DNA of 47,923 nt from Nocardioides sp. (lineage in GTDB: Bacteria; Actinomycetota; Actinomycetes; Propionibacteriales; Nocardioidaceae): NCBI RefSeq assembly GCF_025965415.1, contig NZ_JAOPWY010000155.1, positions 1 through 47,923 of the forward strand, in the 5' to 3' direction. Of this stretch, positions 1-7,552 are shown one piece after another (within the stretch, counting starts at the first letter, position 1; every line of letters starts with the position of its first letter). Under the pieces are notes generated by a model. That model saw nothing but the letters and a program-made list of their open reading frames with translations. It was not told the DNA's origin and did not search any database. Made by a program: the position numbers and the translations under genes.

Positions 1-73
1 CCTCCAGGTGGTGGAAGCGGTTCTTAGACAGCTCCACTCCACGCCCGGAGGTCTTCGCCTTCCAAGCTCATTC

Positions 74-95
74 AGATCGTGTCGTCACACGATCT
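74..95. repeat. Perfect inverted repeat near left edge
   Basis: The arms agatcgtgt (74-82) and acacgatct (87-95) are perfect 9-base complements around a 4-base centre. No U-tract follows on either strand, so an intrinsic terminator is unlikely. It lies about 40 bases upstream of the broken frame that begins at 135 and could be an operator for that lost gene or a remnant. The rest of 1-134 shows no gene I can support. Confidence 0.4.
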
Positions 96-134
96 CGACC
101 AACGTGCCCGATCAGTACACCTAGGTCGTCCCGG

Positions 135-377
135 GTGACCGAGACGACGTACGCCGACAAGCAGGGCGCGGTGCCGCCCGTCGATCGCATCGTCACCGTG
201 CTGTTCCTGGTCGGGCTGGCCGTGCTGGCGCCGACCTATGGTTCCTCGGCGCTGTCATCACCTCGCCGCAGTCGGCTGAGGTTTCAGTCCCTTCGGTGCG
301 CTTCTCGACCGTTGCAACGGGCGGGAACCTCAGCAACCACCGGCTACCCGGTGATCGCAACACCAACGAGGCGCTGA
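135..377 (+). pseudogene. Truncated start of a membrane protein, interrupted by repeat-derived DNA
   Basis: A GTG at 135 opens a frame whose first ~36 codons look genuinely coding: GC-rich third positions, a polar N-terminus, then a hydrophobic run IVTVLFLVGLAVLAPTYG typical of a first membrane helix. After about position 241 the frame becomes Ser/Arg-rich and low in plausibility, and the DNA there (about 257-345) resembles the dispersed repeat found elsewhere in this window. The likely reading is a gene whose 5' end survives and whose remainder was lost at the repeat. The parent family cannot be named from this much sequence. Confidence 0.35.
275..334. repeat. Decayed copy of the dispersed REP-like repeat
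   Basis: The 9-base arms gctgaggtt (275-283) and aacctcagc (326-334) form an inverted repeat, and between them lie ggtttcag, gcgcttctcgaccg and nearby caacca-like words that match degenerate pieces of the repeat at 1605-1862 and 28117-28242. It occupies the gap between the broken frame at 135 and the end of the TetR gene at 379. The assignment to the family rests on partial similarity only. Confidence 0.4.
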
Positions 378-378
378 C

Positions 379-966
379 TCAGCCCACGACCCGTCGCACG
401 AGGTCGTCCCAGCCCGCCTCCAGCCGCTCGACCGGGATGCGTTCGCGATCCACCTGCTGCTGCAGGACCACCAGCTCGAGCGGCGCTAGGATCGCGCTGG
501 CCAGCAGCGGCAGGTCGCCGTCGACGCCGAGCTCGCGGAGCAGGTAGCGCACGTGCATGTTGGCGAACGACATCGCCGCCACCGACTGGGTGCCGGCTCG
601 CCCCGCCGCCTCGATGAGGGAGGCGTGGGTCAGGTTGGTCCGCAGCCGCGAGTGGCCGAAGGCGAGCAGCCGCTCCATCGGGGGAGCGCCCGGCCCGAGC
701 GGCGCAGGTCCGCCGATCACCGAGGCCTGCCACTGGGTCTCCGACGTGTTGAGGACCGCAGCCATCAGTCCCTCGCGGCTGTCGAAGCGCCGGAACAGCG
801 TGCCCTTGCCGACGCCCGCCTCCGAGGCGACCGTGTCCATCGTCACGCAGTCGACCCCCCGCGTCTCCACCAGCCGCAGCGCCGCTGCGAGGATGGCCTC
901 ACGGTTGCGCGCCGCGTCGGCCCGCTCCGGGGCGGGCTCGTTCGCCAGCGGGAGCAGTCGGGTCAC
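379..966 (-). CDS. TetR-family transcriptional regulator
   Basis: 195 aa from a GTG start. The N-terminal helix-turn-helix is clear: AILAAALRLVETRGVDCVTM, then VASEAGVGKGTLFRRFDSRE (roughly residues 25-65), the normal TetR DNA-binding arrangement. The C-terminal ligand-binding part is not specific enough to name an effector. The gene is divergent from the FMN reductase at 1040, and the 73-bp gap holds a perfect palindrome (1015-1028), so it probably represses both genes. TetR repressors beside NADPH:FMN reductases are a common actinobacterial pairing; the inducer is unknown. Confidence 0.9.
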   Translation of the reverse strand: MTRLLPLANEPAPERADAARNREAILAAALRLVETRGVDCVTMDTVASEAGVGKGTLFRRFDSREGLMAAVLNTSETQWQASVIGGPAPLGPGAPPMERLLAFGHSRLRTNLTHASLIEAAGRAGTQSVAAMSFANMHVRYLLRELGVDGDLPLLASAILAPLELVVLQQQVDRERIPVERLEAGWDDLVRRVVG

Positions 967-1011
967 AGCGCCACCCTAGGCCGCGGAGAAGGTCCCAGTC
1001 CTCGGGAATAG

Positions 1012-1031
1012 AAGCGGACCATGGTCCGTTT
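1012..1031. promoter_or_regulatory. TetR operator palindrome between divergent genes
   Basis: cggaccatggtccg at 1015-1028 is a perfect 14-base palindrome, and the A/T bases outside it (aa at 1012-1013, tt at 1030-1031) extend the symmetry. It sits 9-12 bases ahead of the reductase start and about 50 bases ahead of the TetR start, where binding would block both promoters. That it is bound by the adjacent TetR is inferred from position and symmetry. Confidence 0.75.
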
Positions 1032-1039
1032 TGGCCTGC

Positions 1040-1594
1040 ATGACTTCTGACAAGCAGACCCGCGTCGCCGTGCTCCTCGGCTCCACCCGCACCGGCAGCC
1101 TCAACCGCCGGATCGCCGAGCACCTCCGCGACAACGCCCCCTCCGGTGTGACCGTCGACGTCGTCGAGGGCCTCGACTCCATCCCGTTCTACACCGAGGA
1201 GCTCGACGGCGAGACCGTTCCCGCCGGCGCCTCCTCGCTGCGCCAGGCCGTCGCCGCTGCCGACCGCGTCCTCGCCGTGACCCCCGAGTACAACGGCACC
1301 ATGCCGGCCGTGCTCAACAACGCCATCGACTGGCTGTCGCGGCCCTACGGCCAGGGCGCCATAGTCGGCAAGCCCTTCGCGGCCATCGGCGCCACCCCGA
1401 CGCCGTACGGCGGCAAGTGGTCGCACGAGCACGCCCGTCACTCCGCCACCATCGCCGGCGCGGTCGTCGTGGACGGCATCGTCGTCGACGAGTCCGCCGT
1501 CGCCGGTGACCCGCTGGCCGACGAGGCCGCCGTGCAGCGCCTGCTCGGTGCCCTCGACGACCTCGTCGCGCACGAGGTCGAGGCCGCGGCCTGA
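1040..1594 (+). CDS. NADPH-dependent FMN reductase / NAD(P)H oxidoreductase
   Basis: 184 aa, flavodoxin-like fold. The phosphate-binding loop LLGSTRTGSLNRRIAEHL is near the N-terminus and the second FMN-contact motif is TPEYNGTMPAVLNNAIDWLS, both diagnostic of the NADPH-dependent FMN reductase family (ArsH/SsuE/azoreductase-like). Such enzymes reduce FMN or quinones in the cytoplasm with NAD(P)H. I chose the ATG at 1040; an in-frame TTG at 1031 would add three residues but overlaps the operator edge. It is divergent from the TetR gene, likely its repressor. The repeat array at 1605-1862 follows directly. Confidence 0.88.
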   Translation: MTSDKQTRVAVLLGSTRTGSLNRRIAEHLRDNAPSGVTVDVVEGLDSIPFYTEELDGETVPAGASSLRQAVAAADRVLAVTPEYNGTMPAVLNNAIDWLSRPYGQGAIVGKPFAAIGATPTPYGGKWSHEHARHSATIAGAVVVDGIVVDESAVAGDPLADEAAVQRLLGALDDLVAHEVEAAA

Positions 1595-1604
1595 CGCAAG
1601 CCGC

Positions 1605-1862
1605 TTGGTCGAGCCGGGCGCTGACCTCGGTTTCGACACGCTCGCTCCGCTCGCTGCTCAACCAGCGGACGGGGGCGAGGGTCCGCCCGCTGCTCGACCA
1701 GCGGACGGGGCTGCGACGCCGCTGGTTGAGCCGGGCGAGGAACGAGCCCGAGTCGAAACCGAGGCTCTCGGCGCTGACCTCGGTTTCGACACGCTCGCTC
1801 CGCTCGCTGCTCAACCAGCGGACGGGGGCGAGGGTCCGCTCGCTCGACCAGCGGACGGGGCT
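1605..1862. repeat. Cluster of dispersed REP-like repeats (two direct copies and one inverted copy)
   Basis: Copy A begins at 1618 and copy C at 1771 (offset 153); both read gcgctgacctcggtttcg, continue through cacgctcgctccgctcgctg and ctcaaccagcggacgggg, and end near 1712 and 1862 respectively with gaccagcggacggggct. Copy C lacks 3 bases that A has. Between them, 1721-1770 holds an inverted copy starting gctggttgagccgggcgag and containing gtcgaaaccgagg. This fills the space between the FMN reductase and the amidase. Open frames crossing it are not genes. Confidence 0.85.
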
Positions 1863-1867
1863 ACGGT
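1862..1867 (+). promoter_or_regulatory. Candidate -10 (tacggt) for the amidase gene
   Basis: tacggt lies 6 bases upstream of the GTG at 1874, close to the geometry of leaderless actinobacterial transcripts seen at other genes here. The first base coincides with the end of repeat copy C, so any -35 contacts fall inside repeat DNA. Confidence 0.45.
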
Positions 1868-1873
1868 CGACGT

Positions 1874-3265
1874 GTGCTCCACGACCTGACCGCGCTCGAG
1901 CAGGGCGACGCCGTACGCAACGGTGACGTGTCGCCGCTCAACCTGGTCGAGCACTACGCCGACCGCGCGGACCACGTGGGTGCGTTCATCACGACGACCC
2001 ACGACCTGGCGCGCGAGCACGCGCGCAGACTGACCGAGTCGGGACGCCCCGCGGACGCAGGTCCGCTCTGGGGCGTCCCGACCGGCATCAAGGACCTCCA
2101 CCCGACGGCCGGGGTCCGCACCACCTTCGGCTCCGCGGCGTACGACGACTTCGTGCCCGACGAGTCCGACGAGCTCGTGCTCTCGGTCGAGGCGGCCGGC
2201 ATGCCGAGCCTCGGCAAGACGAACACGCCGGAGTTCGGGTCGCCCTGCTACACCGAGCCCGACGTCGCCCCGCCCGCCGTCACGCCGTGGGACACCACCC
2301 GCACCGCGGGCGGCTCCTCGGGCGGTGCCGCCGCCGCGGTGGCCGCCGGGCTGCTGCCCGTCGCACCCGGTTCCGACGGTGGCGGCTCGATCCGGATCCC
2401 GGCCTCCTGCTGCGGCCTCGTCGGCCTCAAGCCCTCGCGTGGCCGGATCAGCGGCGCGCCTCGCTACGGCGACCCCGTGGGGCTCGCGACCGCCGGCACG
2501 CTCGCCCGCACGGTCCGCGACGCCGCCGCGCTGCTCGACGTTCTCGCCGGTCGTCGGGTGGGCGACCCGTTCTGGGCGCCGGCCCCGTCCGGACCGTTCC
2601 TCGACGCGTGCGACCGCCCGCCCGGCCGGCTGCGGGTCGCGCGCTTCATCGCGCCGGTCATCGCGGACGTCGAGGTCGACCCCTCCAGCGTGACCGCCTG
2701 GGAGGACGCCTCCCGGCTGCTCGCGTCGCTCGGCCACGACGTCGAGGACGTCGCCGTGCCGATCCCGCCCGCCGCGGTCGCCGACTTCGAGACCTGCTGG
2801 GCCGTGCTGACCGCGCTGTCGCCCGCGCCGCCCGGTCGCGAGGACCGGCTGCGCCCGCTGACGCGCTGGCTCGGTGGACGCGGACACGCCGTCAGTGGCC
2901 CGGAGTTCGGGCTCGCCATCGGCAGCCTCCGCCAGCACGCCGCCCGTGCCCTGGCCGCGCTCGCGCCGTACGACGTCGTCCTCACGCCCACCCTCGCCCG
3001 GCCGCCCGCGCTCGTCGGCGAGCTGCGCGACGACGCTGATCCCGCTCGCGACTTCGCCGACCAGAAGGCCTTCACGCCCTGGACCAGTGCCTGGAACGTC
3101 ACCGGGATGCCGGCCGTCTCCTTGCCCCTGCACCGGACCGAGGACGCCCTGCCCGTCGGCGTGATGTTGGCCGCCCGACCGGCCGAGGAGGAGCTGCTGC
3201 TCTCGCTCGCCGCCCAGGTCGAGGCCGCGGCGCCGTGGGTGGACAGGCGCCCACCCGGCTGGTGA
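1874..3265 (+). CDS. Amidase (amidase-signature family)
   Basis: 463 aa, normal length for the family. The Ser-cisSer-Lys triad is visible: Lys73 in GVPTGIKDL, the cis-Ser148 in [17 protein letters not shown], and nucleophile Ser172 in [15 protein letters not shown]. Members hydrolyse carboxamides to acids and ammonia (GatA, indoleacetamide, nitrile-derived amides). It is not GatA in context, since no gatB or gatC is nearby. Substrate is unknown. A GTG start at 1874 is preceded by tacggt at 1862-1867. The VOC gene follows within about 10 bases and may be cotranscribed. Confidence 0.88.
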   Translation: MLHDLTALEQGDAVRNGDVSPLNLVEHYADRADHVGAFITTTHDLAREHARRLTESGRPADAGPLWGVPTGIKDLHPTAGVRTTFGSAAYDDFVPDESDELVLSVEAAGMPSLGKTNTPEFGSPCYTEPDVAPPAVTPWDTTRTAGGSSGGAAAAVAAGLLPVAPGSDGGGSIRIPASCCGLVGLKPSRGRISGAPRYGDPVGLATAGTLARTVRDAAALLDVLAGRRVGDPFWAPAPSGPFLDACDRPPGRLRVARFIAPVIADVEVDPSSVTAWEDASRLLASLGHDVEDVAVPIPPAAVADFETCWAVLTALSPAPPGREDRLRPLTRWLGGRGHAVSGPEFGLAIGSLRQHAARALAALAPYDVVLTPTLARPPALVGELRDDADPARDFADQKAFTPWTSAWNVTGMPAVSLPLHRTEDALPVGVMLAARPAEEELLLSLAAQVEAAAPWVDRRPPGW

Positions 3266-3275
3266 GGTGGACGGC

Positions 3276-3662
3276 ATGGGTGAGCTCACGCCGTACATCT
3301 GCGTCGCCAATGCGCGCCGCGCCATCGACTGGTACGTCGACGTGCTGGGCGCCGAGGTCGCGATGGAGCCGATCGTCATGGACGACGGCCGCGTCGGTCA
3401 CGTCGAGCTGGCCGTCGGCGGTGGGCGCTGGATGATGTCGGACGAGTTCGAGTCGGCCGGTGTCGCCGCACCGGACGCCGCCCGTGGGGCCGCGGTCTCG
3501 CTGCACCTGGAGGTCGACGACGTCGACGCGGTGTGTGCGCGGGTGAGCGCCGACGGCGTGATGGTCGATCGCGGGCCCGAGGACAATCCGCCGGTCGGCA
3601 GGGTCGCGGTGTTCCGCGACCCCTTCGGGCACCGGTGGTTCCTCAACCAGCGCTCCGGCTGA
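3276..3662 (+). CDS. VOC-family (glyoxalase/bleomycin-resistance fold) protein
   Basis: 128 aa. Two beta-alpha-beta-beta-beta modules can be seen: PYICVANARRAIDWYVDVLGAE at the start and VSLHLEVDDVDAVCARVSADG with VAVFRDPFGHRWFLNQ at the end. The pattern matches the PhnB/glyoxalase-like branch of the VOC superfamily, often annotated as bleomycin resistance or glyoxalase without a known substrate. I prefer the ATG at 3276 to the GTG at 3267. Its stop directly abuts the end of the convergent bioN gene with no gap, so no separate terminator fits between them. Confidence 0.82.
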   Translation: MGELTPYICVANARRAIDWYVDVLGAEVAMEPIVMDDGRVGHVELAVGGGRWMMSDEFESAGVAAPDAARGAAVSLHLEVDDVDAVCARVSADGVMVDRGPEDNPPVGRVAVFRDPFGHRWFLNQRSG

Positions 3663-4274
3663 TCAGTCGTCGCCGATCCCGCGCGCGTGCAGCGCGTCGC
3701 CCGACTCGTGGGCGCGGGCGACGACGCGGATGACGAAGGGGGAGAGGTACGCCCTCGGGTTGCGGTCGAGCCCTCGTGCCCGCGCGGCGTCCCGGGTCTC
3801 CCGGGCGATCGCGATGGTCCCGGGCAGCGCGCCGATCGTGAGAGCGACCGTCAGCGCCACCCGGTCCGGGTCGACGCCGACCACCCGCAGCGGCCGCGCC
3901 CACCGGGAGAGGGCGTCGACCATCTCGTTGACCGACGTGGTGGCCGTCAGCGACAGCGCCGCCAGCCCCAGGCTGAGCAGGTCGAGGAAGGTCTCGACCG
4001 CCTTCTCCCCGCCGTACCACCACCACTGGAAGGCGCTCGCGACGACCGCGATGACGAGCACGCCGCGCGCCGCGCGCCACACCGAGCGCAGCGGCACCCG
4101 CGCCAGCGCCGCCAGCAGCAGCGTGATCACGAGGAAGGCCACGGCCCACCGCACGTCGCGCACGACCACGATCGCCAGGCTGAGCGCGGCGAGGCCGAGC
4201 ACCTTCGCGCCGACGGGCAGCCGGTGCAGGATCGTGTCGCCGGGCTGGTGCAGCCCCGCCATCAGGTCGCTCAC
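3663..4274 (-). CDS. bioN: Biotin ECF transporter transmembrane (T) component, EcfT/BioN
   Basis: 203 aa with several hydrophobic segments and the CbiQ/EcfT pattern: an N-terminal DTILHRLPVGAKVLGL and a cytoplasmic coupling region ending in TRDAARARGLDRNPRAYLSP, whose ARARG-type motif contacts the ATPase. It couples ATP hydrolysis to the BioY substrate component. The GTG start overlaps the bioM stop by four bases (4271-4274), a classic translational-coupling arrangement. It is the last gene of bioY-bioM-bioN; assignment to biotin rests on bioY and the neighbouring regulator. Confidence 0.9.
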   Translation of the reverse strand: MSDLMAGLHQPGDTILHRLPVGAKVLGLAALSLAIVVVRDVRWAVAFLVITLLLAALARVPLRSVWRAARGVLVIAVVASAFQWWWYGGEKAVETFLDLLSLGLAALSLTATTSVNEMVDALSRWARPLRVVGVDPDRVALTVALTIGALPGTIAIARETRDAARARGLDRNPRAYLSPFVIRVVARAHESGDALHARGIGDD

Positions 4275-4972
4275 GGGACGTCCACCAGCGCGGTGTAGCG
4301 CGCGATCGACTCCGCCGGCGCTCCGTCGGCGACCACGCGGGAGTCGTCGACCACGAGCACCCGGTCGCACCGCGCGGCCAGGTCGAGGTCGTGGGTGACG
4401 AGCACCAGCTGCTGGTCGAGCCCGAGCAGCGTGTCGCCGACGCGGCGGGTGTTGGCGCGGTCGAGGAGCGTGGTCGGCTCGTCGGCGACCACGATCGCCG
4501 GCTCGAGCGCCAGCACGCCGGCGAGTGCCAGCAGCTGTCGCTGGCCGCCGGAGAGGGAGTGCACGGAGTCGTGCGCGTGGTCCGCGAGCCCGTTGGCGGC
4601 GAGCACCTCGAGTGCGCGCTCCCGCCGAGCCGCCGTGCCGGTGATGGTCCGTCGCAGCGACAGCTCGATGTCCTCGACGCACGTCGGCATGACCAGCTGG
4701 GCGGCCGGGTCGGTGAAGCAGAACCCCACCATCCGGCGTACGGCCGCTCCGTCGCGCACCACGTCGCGGCCCTCGACCGTGACCCGCCCGGACGAGGGGC
4801 GGACCAGGCCGTTGAGCAGCCGCGCGAGGGTCGACTTGCCCGAGCCGTTGGCACCGATGACGCCGACGCGATGCTCGGTGAGGGTCAGCGTCGTGGGCGC
4901 GAGGATCTCGCGCTCGCCGCGGGCGGGCAGGGGGACGCGGACCGCCGCGGCGTCGAGCTGGATCGTGGGCAA
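4271..4972 (-). CDS. bioM: Biotin ECF transporter ATPase, EcfA/BioM
   Basis: 233 aa ABC ATPase. Walker A GANGSGKST is at residues 40-48, the Q-loop around DPAAQLVMP near 88-95, the signature LSGGQ at 140-144, Walker B IVVADEPT at 160-167 and the switch histidine in LVTHD. It powers the cytoplasmic side of the biotin transporter. The start is TTG at 4972, seven bases after the bioY stop; I see no in-frame ATG or GTG nearby that would fit better. A single ATPase, rather than an EcfA-EcfA' pair, is typical of dedicated BioMNY systems. Confidence 0.93.
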   Translation of the reverse strand: MPTIQLDAAAVRVPLPARGEREILAPTTLTLTEHRVGVIGANGSGKSTLARLLNGLVRPSSGRVTVEGRDVVRDGAAVRRMVGFCFTDPAAQLVMPTCVEDIELSLRRTITGTAARRERALEVLAANGLADHAHDSVHSLSGGQRQLLALAGVLALEPAIVVADEPTTLLDRANTRRVGDTLLGLDQQLVLVTHDLDLAARCDRVLVVDDSRVVADGAPAESIARYTALVDVP

Positions 4973-4979
4973 GGAGTCG

Positions 4980-5594
4980 TCAGTCGCGGTGCAGCAGCTG
5001 CGGGAAGGCGCGGTGCACCTCGGCGGCGATCATCGCCACCAGCGACGTCTTGACGACGTCGCCGATCCAGAAGGGCAGGTCGTAGGTGCCCGCCTCGCGG
5101 AACGAGACGTCGAAGTAGAGCATCATGCCGAGGATCCCGAGGAGGTGGATGACCAGGATGCTGGCGGTGATCGAGCAGGCGAAGACGACGAGCGCACGCG
5201 TACGACGCTCGCGGGCGACGTACTTCACGAGGAAGCCGCCGAGGGCCGCGGCGATCGGGAACGCCACCAGGTAGCCGCCGCTCGGCCCGGAGAAGACGCC
5301 GATGCCCGAGGAGTGCTCGGCGAAGACCGGCAGGCCGACGGCGCCGAGCGCGAGGTAGAGCGTGACGGCCGAGAAGCCGCGCACGGGGCCGAGAATGCAG
5401 CCGGCGAGCATGACGGTCAGCGTCTGGAGCGTGATCGGCACGCCGGCGCTGCCGACGGGGATCGCGCCGACGTAGGCGCTCGCGCTGATGAGGGCGGCGA
5501 AGGCCGCGACCAGGGCGATGTCCCGCGAGGGCGACGAGGATCCGGCGCGGGTGTCGTGCTGGTCGGAGGTGGTCTCGGGCTGGGTGGCAGTCAT
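4980..5594 (-). CDS. bioY: Biotin transporter substrate-binding (S) component BioY
   Basis: 204 aa with about six hydrophobic segments. The BioY landmarks are present: VPITLQTLTVMLAGCILGPV early, LYLALGAVGLPVF, and GIGVFSGPSGGYLVAFP in the middle. The first ~25 residues are polar and cytoplasmic. BioY binds biotin and delivers it through BioMN. The gene heads a left-pointing operon and is divergent from a TetR gene; a BioQ-like palindrome lies 31 bases upstream of its ATG. Confidence 0.95.
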   Translation of the reverse strand: MTATQPETTSDQHDTRAGSSSPSRDIALVAAFAALISASAYVGAIPVGSAGVPITLQTLTVMLAGCILGPVRGFSAVTLYLALGAVGLPVFAEHSSGIGVFSGPSGGYLVAFPIAAALGGFLVKYVARERRTRALVVFACSITASILVIHLLGILGMMLYFDVSFREAGTYDLPFWIGDVVKTSLVAMIAAEVHRAFPQLLHRD

Positions 5595-5624
5595 CGGGGG
5601 AGTCCTTGCTGAGCGCTGCAGGCG

Positions 5625-5643
5625 ACCTGAACGGTGTTCAGGT
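5625..5643. promoter_or_regulatory. BioQ-type operator between bioY and its TetR regulator
   Basis: The arms acctgaac (5625-5632) and gttcaggt (5636-5643) are perfect 8-base complements around ggt. The core TGAAC-N3-GTTCA closely resembles the TGAAC-N3-GTTAC motif reported for BioQ of Corynebacterium and Mycobacterium. It lies between the two divergent genes, where one site can control both. A ttagggt just downstream (5643-5649) could be the -10 for the rightward gene. Confidence 0.8.
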
Positions 5644-5694
5644 TAGGGTGGCCGGGAAGTCGGCGTCAACGCAGTCCGAGGACCGGGAGGGTGT

Positions 5695-6246
5695 GTGGCC
5701 CATCACCGCAGCGACGTGCTCGCGCACGCCGTCACCCTGCTCGACACCCACGGCCTGGCGGCGCTGACCATGCGCCGGCTGGGGGCCGAGCTCGACGTGC
5801 AGCCGAGCGCGATCTACCACCACTTCGCCAGCAAGCAGGCGCTGCTCGCCGCGGTCGCCGACGAGATCCTCGCCCGTGGCTCCCGGCCCCGGACGGCCGG
5901 CGCGTGGCCGGACCGGCTGCGCGAGGTCTGCTCGGAGCTGCGCGACGCGATGCTCGCGTGCACCGACGGCGCCGACGTGGTCGCGACGGTCTGGGCCTTC
6001 GGTCTCGGTGCCGCGGCCCCGGTGGCGGAGATGGAGAAGATCCTGACGGACGCCGACGTGCCCGACGAGCTCGTCGCGGTCGCGTCGCGGACGTTGGTCC
6101 ACTACGTCTTCGGCCACGCCTTCGAGGAGCAGACCGCGCGCCAGGCCGTCCGCCTCGGTGCCGTCGAGCGCTCCCTGGAGTCGCTGCCCGACTTCGACCT
6201 CGGGCTCGACCTGGTCGTCGACGGCCTGCGCGCGCGCCTGGCCTGA
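5695..6246 (+). CDS. bioQ: TetR-family regulator of biotin genes (BioQ-like)
   Basis: 183 aa. The helix-turn-helix spans roughly residues 8-52 (AVTLLDTHGLAALTMRRLGA, then LDVQPSAIYHHFASKQALL). The C-terminal part contains LVHYVFGHAFEEQTARQ, like TetR_C-type domains. The start is GTG at 5695, four bases after ggagg. Its position opposite bioY with a BioQ-like palindrome between them supports a biotin repressor role; the name is by context, not by a direct comparison. BioQ proteins are thought to respond to biotin status indirectly. Confidence 0.8.
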   Translation: MAHHRSDVLAHAVTLLDTHGLAALTMRRLGAELDVQPSAIYHHFASKQALLAAVADEILARGSRPRTAGAWPDRLREVCSELRDAMLACTDGADVVATVWAFGLGAAAPVAEMEKILTDADVPDELVAVASRTLVHYVFGHAFEEQTARQAVRLGAVERSLESLPDFDLGLDLVVDGLRARLA

Positions 6247-6247
6247 G

Positions 6248-6856
6248 TCAGGCCGAGGTGTCGACGTCGGCCCCGTGGAGCTCCGCCAGCAGCACGGCGC
6301 CGGCGAGGTCGAGCCGGGTCCTCTTGAGCAGCGCGACCGACAGGTCGACGCCGTCGAGGCTCGCGCCGCGCAGGTCGGTGCGGTCCAGGTTGGACGCGCG
6401 CAGCGCCGTCCGGTCCAGGCGTGCCCGGGCCAGGGTGGCGAGGGTGAGGTCCGACATCGACAGGTCGGCCTCGCGCAGGTCGACCCCGGTCAGGTCGAGG
6501 CGGGACAGGTTGGTGCCGCGGATGGTGACGCCGAGCCACGAGCCGCCGGTCACGGTGAGCGGCCGCATCACGCACTCGGCGAAGCTGCTGCCCACCAGCT
6601 TGCAGCCGTCGAGCGTCGCGTCGAAGAACGACGTACGCCGGAAGTCGCAGCCGACGAACGCCGTGGCGGTGTGGACCGATGCGTTGAACCGCCCGCCGTG
6701 GAAGGTGCACCGCTCGAACACCGCCCCCGACGTGGTCGCCTCGGAGAGGTCGACGTCGGTGAAGGTGCACCCGACGAACCGGGCCGCCCCGAGGTCGTCG
6801 CCGTACCAGTCCTCGCTCCTGAAGTGCTCGTCGGTGGCTGTCCGGGGGTCGGTCAC
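6248..6856 (-). CDS. Pentapeptide-repeat protein
   Basis: 202 aa made largely of pentapeptide repeats of the A(D/N)LXX type: FVGCTFTDVDLSEATTSGAV, then RLDLTGVDLREADLSMSDLT, LRASNLDRTDLRGASLDGVD and so on, predicting a right-handed quadrilateral beta-helix. Some members (Qnr, MfpA) mimic DNA and protect gyrase, but most have unknown roles and nothing here singles out gyrase. The GTG at 6856 is chosen because tacggt (6864-6869, minus strand) lies exactly 7 bases upstream; a GTG at 6865 would sit inside that box. The gene ends one base from the end of bioQ. Confidence 0.85.
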   Translation of the reverse strand: MTDPRTATDEHFRSEDWYGDDLGAARFVGCTFTDVDLSEATTSGAVFERCTFHGGRFNASVHTATAFVGCDFRRTSFFDATLDGCKLVGSSFAECVMRPLTVTGGSWLGVTIRGTNLSRLDLTGVDLREADLSMSDLTLATLARARLDRTALRASNLDRTDLRGASLDGVDLSVALLKRTRLDLAGAVLLAELHGADVDTSA

Positions 6857-6863
6857 GCGTGCC

Positions 6864-6869
6864 ACCGTA
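6864..6869 (-). promoter_or_regulatory. -10 box (TACGGT) of a leaderless pentapeptide-protein transcript
   Basis: On the minus strand TACGGT is followed by 7 bases and then the GTG at 6856, matching the TANNNT-N7-start spacing found at several genes here. Confidence 0.5.
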
Positions 6870-6897
6870 TCCACGCGACCAGGAATGGTCCGACGGA

Positions 6898-6903
6898 TAG
6901 GGT
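6898..6903 (+). promoter_or_regulatory. -10 box (tagggt) for the sulfotransferase gene
   Basis: tagggt at 6898-6903 is followed by 7 bases and then GTG at 6911. The ATG at 6905 would begin only one base after the box, before the expected transcription start, so the GTG is favoured for a leaderless message. Confidence 0.5.
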
Positions 6904-6910
6904 CATGCCC

Positions 6911-7552
6911 GTGATCGCGTCCCACCAGCACCGCTTCATCTTCCTCAAGACCCGCAAGACGGCGGGCACGAGCGTGGAGATCGCGTTGTCCAAGGTGTGC
7001 GGGCCCGACGACATCATCACCGAGATCAGCCCCGAGGACGAGGCGCTGCGCCAGGCCGCCGGCGGTCGCGCGCCGCAGAACTTCGAGTCGCCGCCCCAGC
7101 CCCGCAAGGCCTACAACCACATGGGCGCCAAGGCCGTGCGCGACCTGGTGGGGCCGGAGACCTTCGCCGACTACTTCACCTTCGCGATCGAGCGGAACCC
7201 GTGGGACGCGGTGGTCTCGCTCTACTTCTGGAAGTACAAGGACCGCCCCGAGCTCCCCGACTTCGAGACCTACGTCCAGGAGATCTGGATCGAGCAGCTC
7301 TCGAACAACCGCAGGCTCTACCGCATCCGCGGCAAGATGGCGCTCGACCGGGTCCTGCGCTACGAGAACCTCGACGCGGAGCTGACCGAGGTCTGGGAGC
7401 AGCTCGACCTGCCCGGCACGCCAGACCTGCCGCGGGCCAAGGGCAACGCCCGGCCGGCCGGGCACTACCGCGAGCTCTACACGCCGGCGTCGCGCGAGCG
7501 GGTGGCGACGGTGTTCGCCGACACCATCGAGGCGTTCGGCTACGAGTTCTGA
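6911..7552 (+). CDS. Sulfotransferase-family protein
   Basis: 213 aa from GTG 6911 (215 from ATG 6905). The 5'-phosphosulfate loop of PAPS enzymes is seen in HRFIFLKTRKTAGTSVEIAL and the 3'-phosphate motif in YFTFAIERNPWDAVVSLYFW, as in the Sulfotransfer_2 branch that also includes bacterial and eukaryotic carbohydrate sulfotransferases. It would move sulfate from PAPS to an unknown acceptor, perhaps a glycan or glycolipid. It stands alone with no obvious polysaccharide genes nearby. Its 3' end overlaps the convergent gene at 7540 by 13 bases. Confidence 0.82.
   Translation: MIASHQHRFIFLKTRKTAGTSVEIALSKVCGPDDIITEISPEDEALRQAAGGRAPQNFESPPQPRKAYNHMGAKAVRDLVGPETFADYFTFAIERNPWDAVVSLYFWKYKDRPELPDFETYVQEIWIEQLSNNRRLYRIRGKMALDRVLRYENLDAELTEVWEQLDLPGTPDLPRAKGNARPAGHYRELYTPASRERVATVFADTIEAFGYEF

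Noticed and set aside
2..124. An open frame ending in TAG at 122-124 that could be the 3' end of a gene entering from the left
   Set aside because: Codon use is not GC-biased at third positions and the residues (for example RLPSSFRSCRHTISTN) suggest no family. A transposase tail could not be supported.
1605..1862. A CRISPR array
   Set aside because: The repeats differ in orientation and length, and there are no uniform spacers and no cas genes in the window.
1506..1889. Open frames running through the repeat cluster before the amidase
   Set aside because: They consist of translated repeat DNA, have no ribosome site and no recognisable domain.
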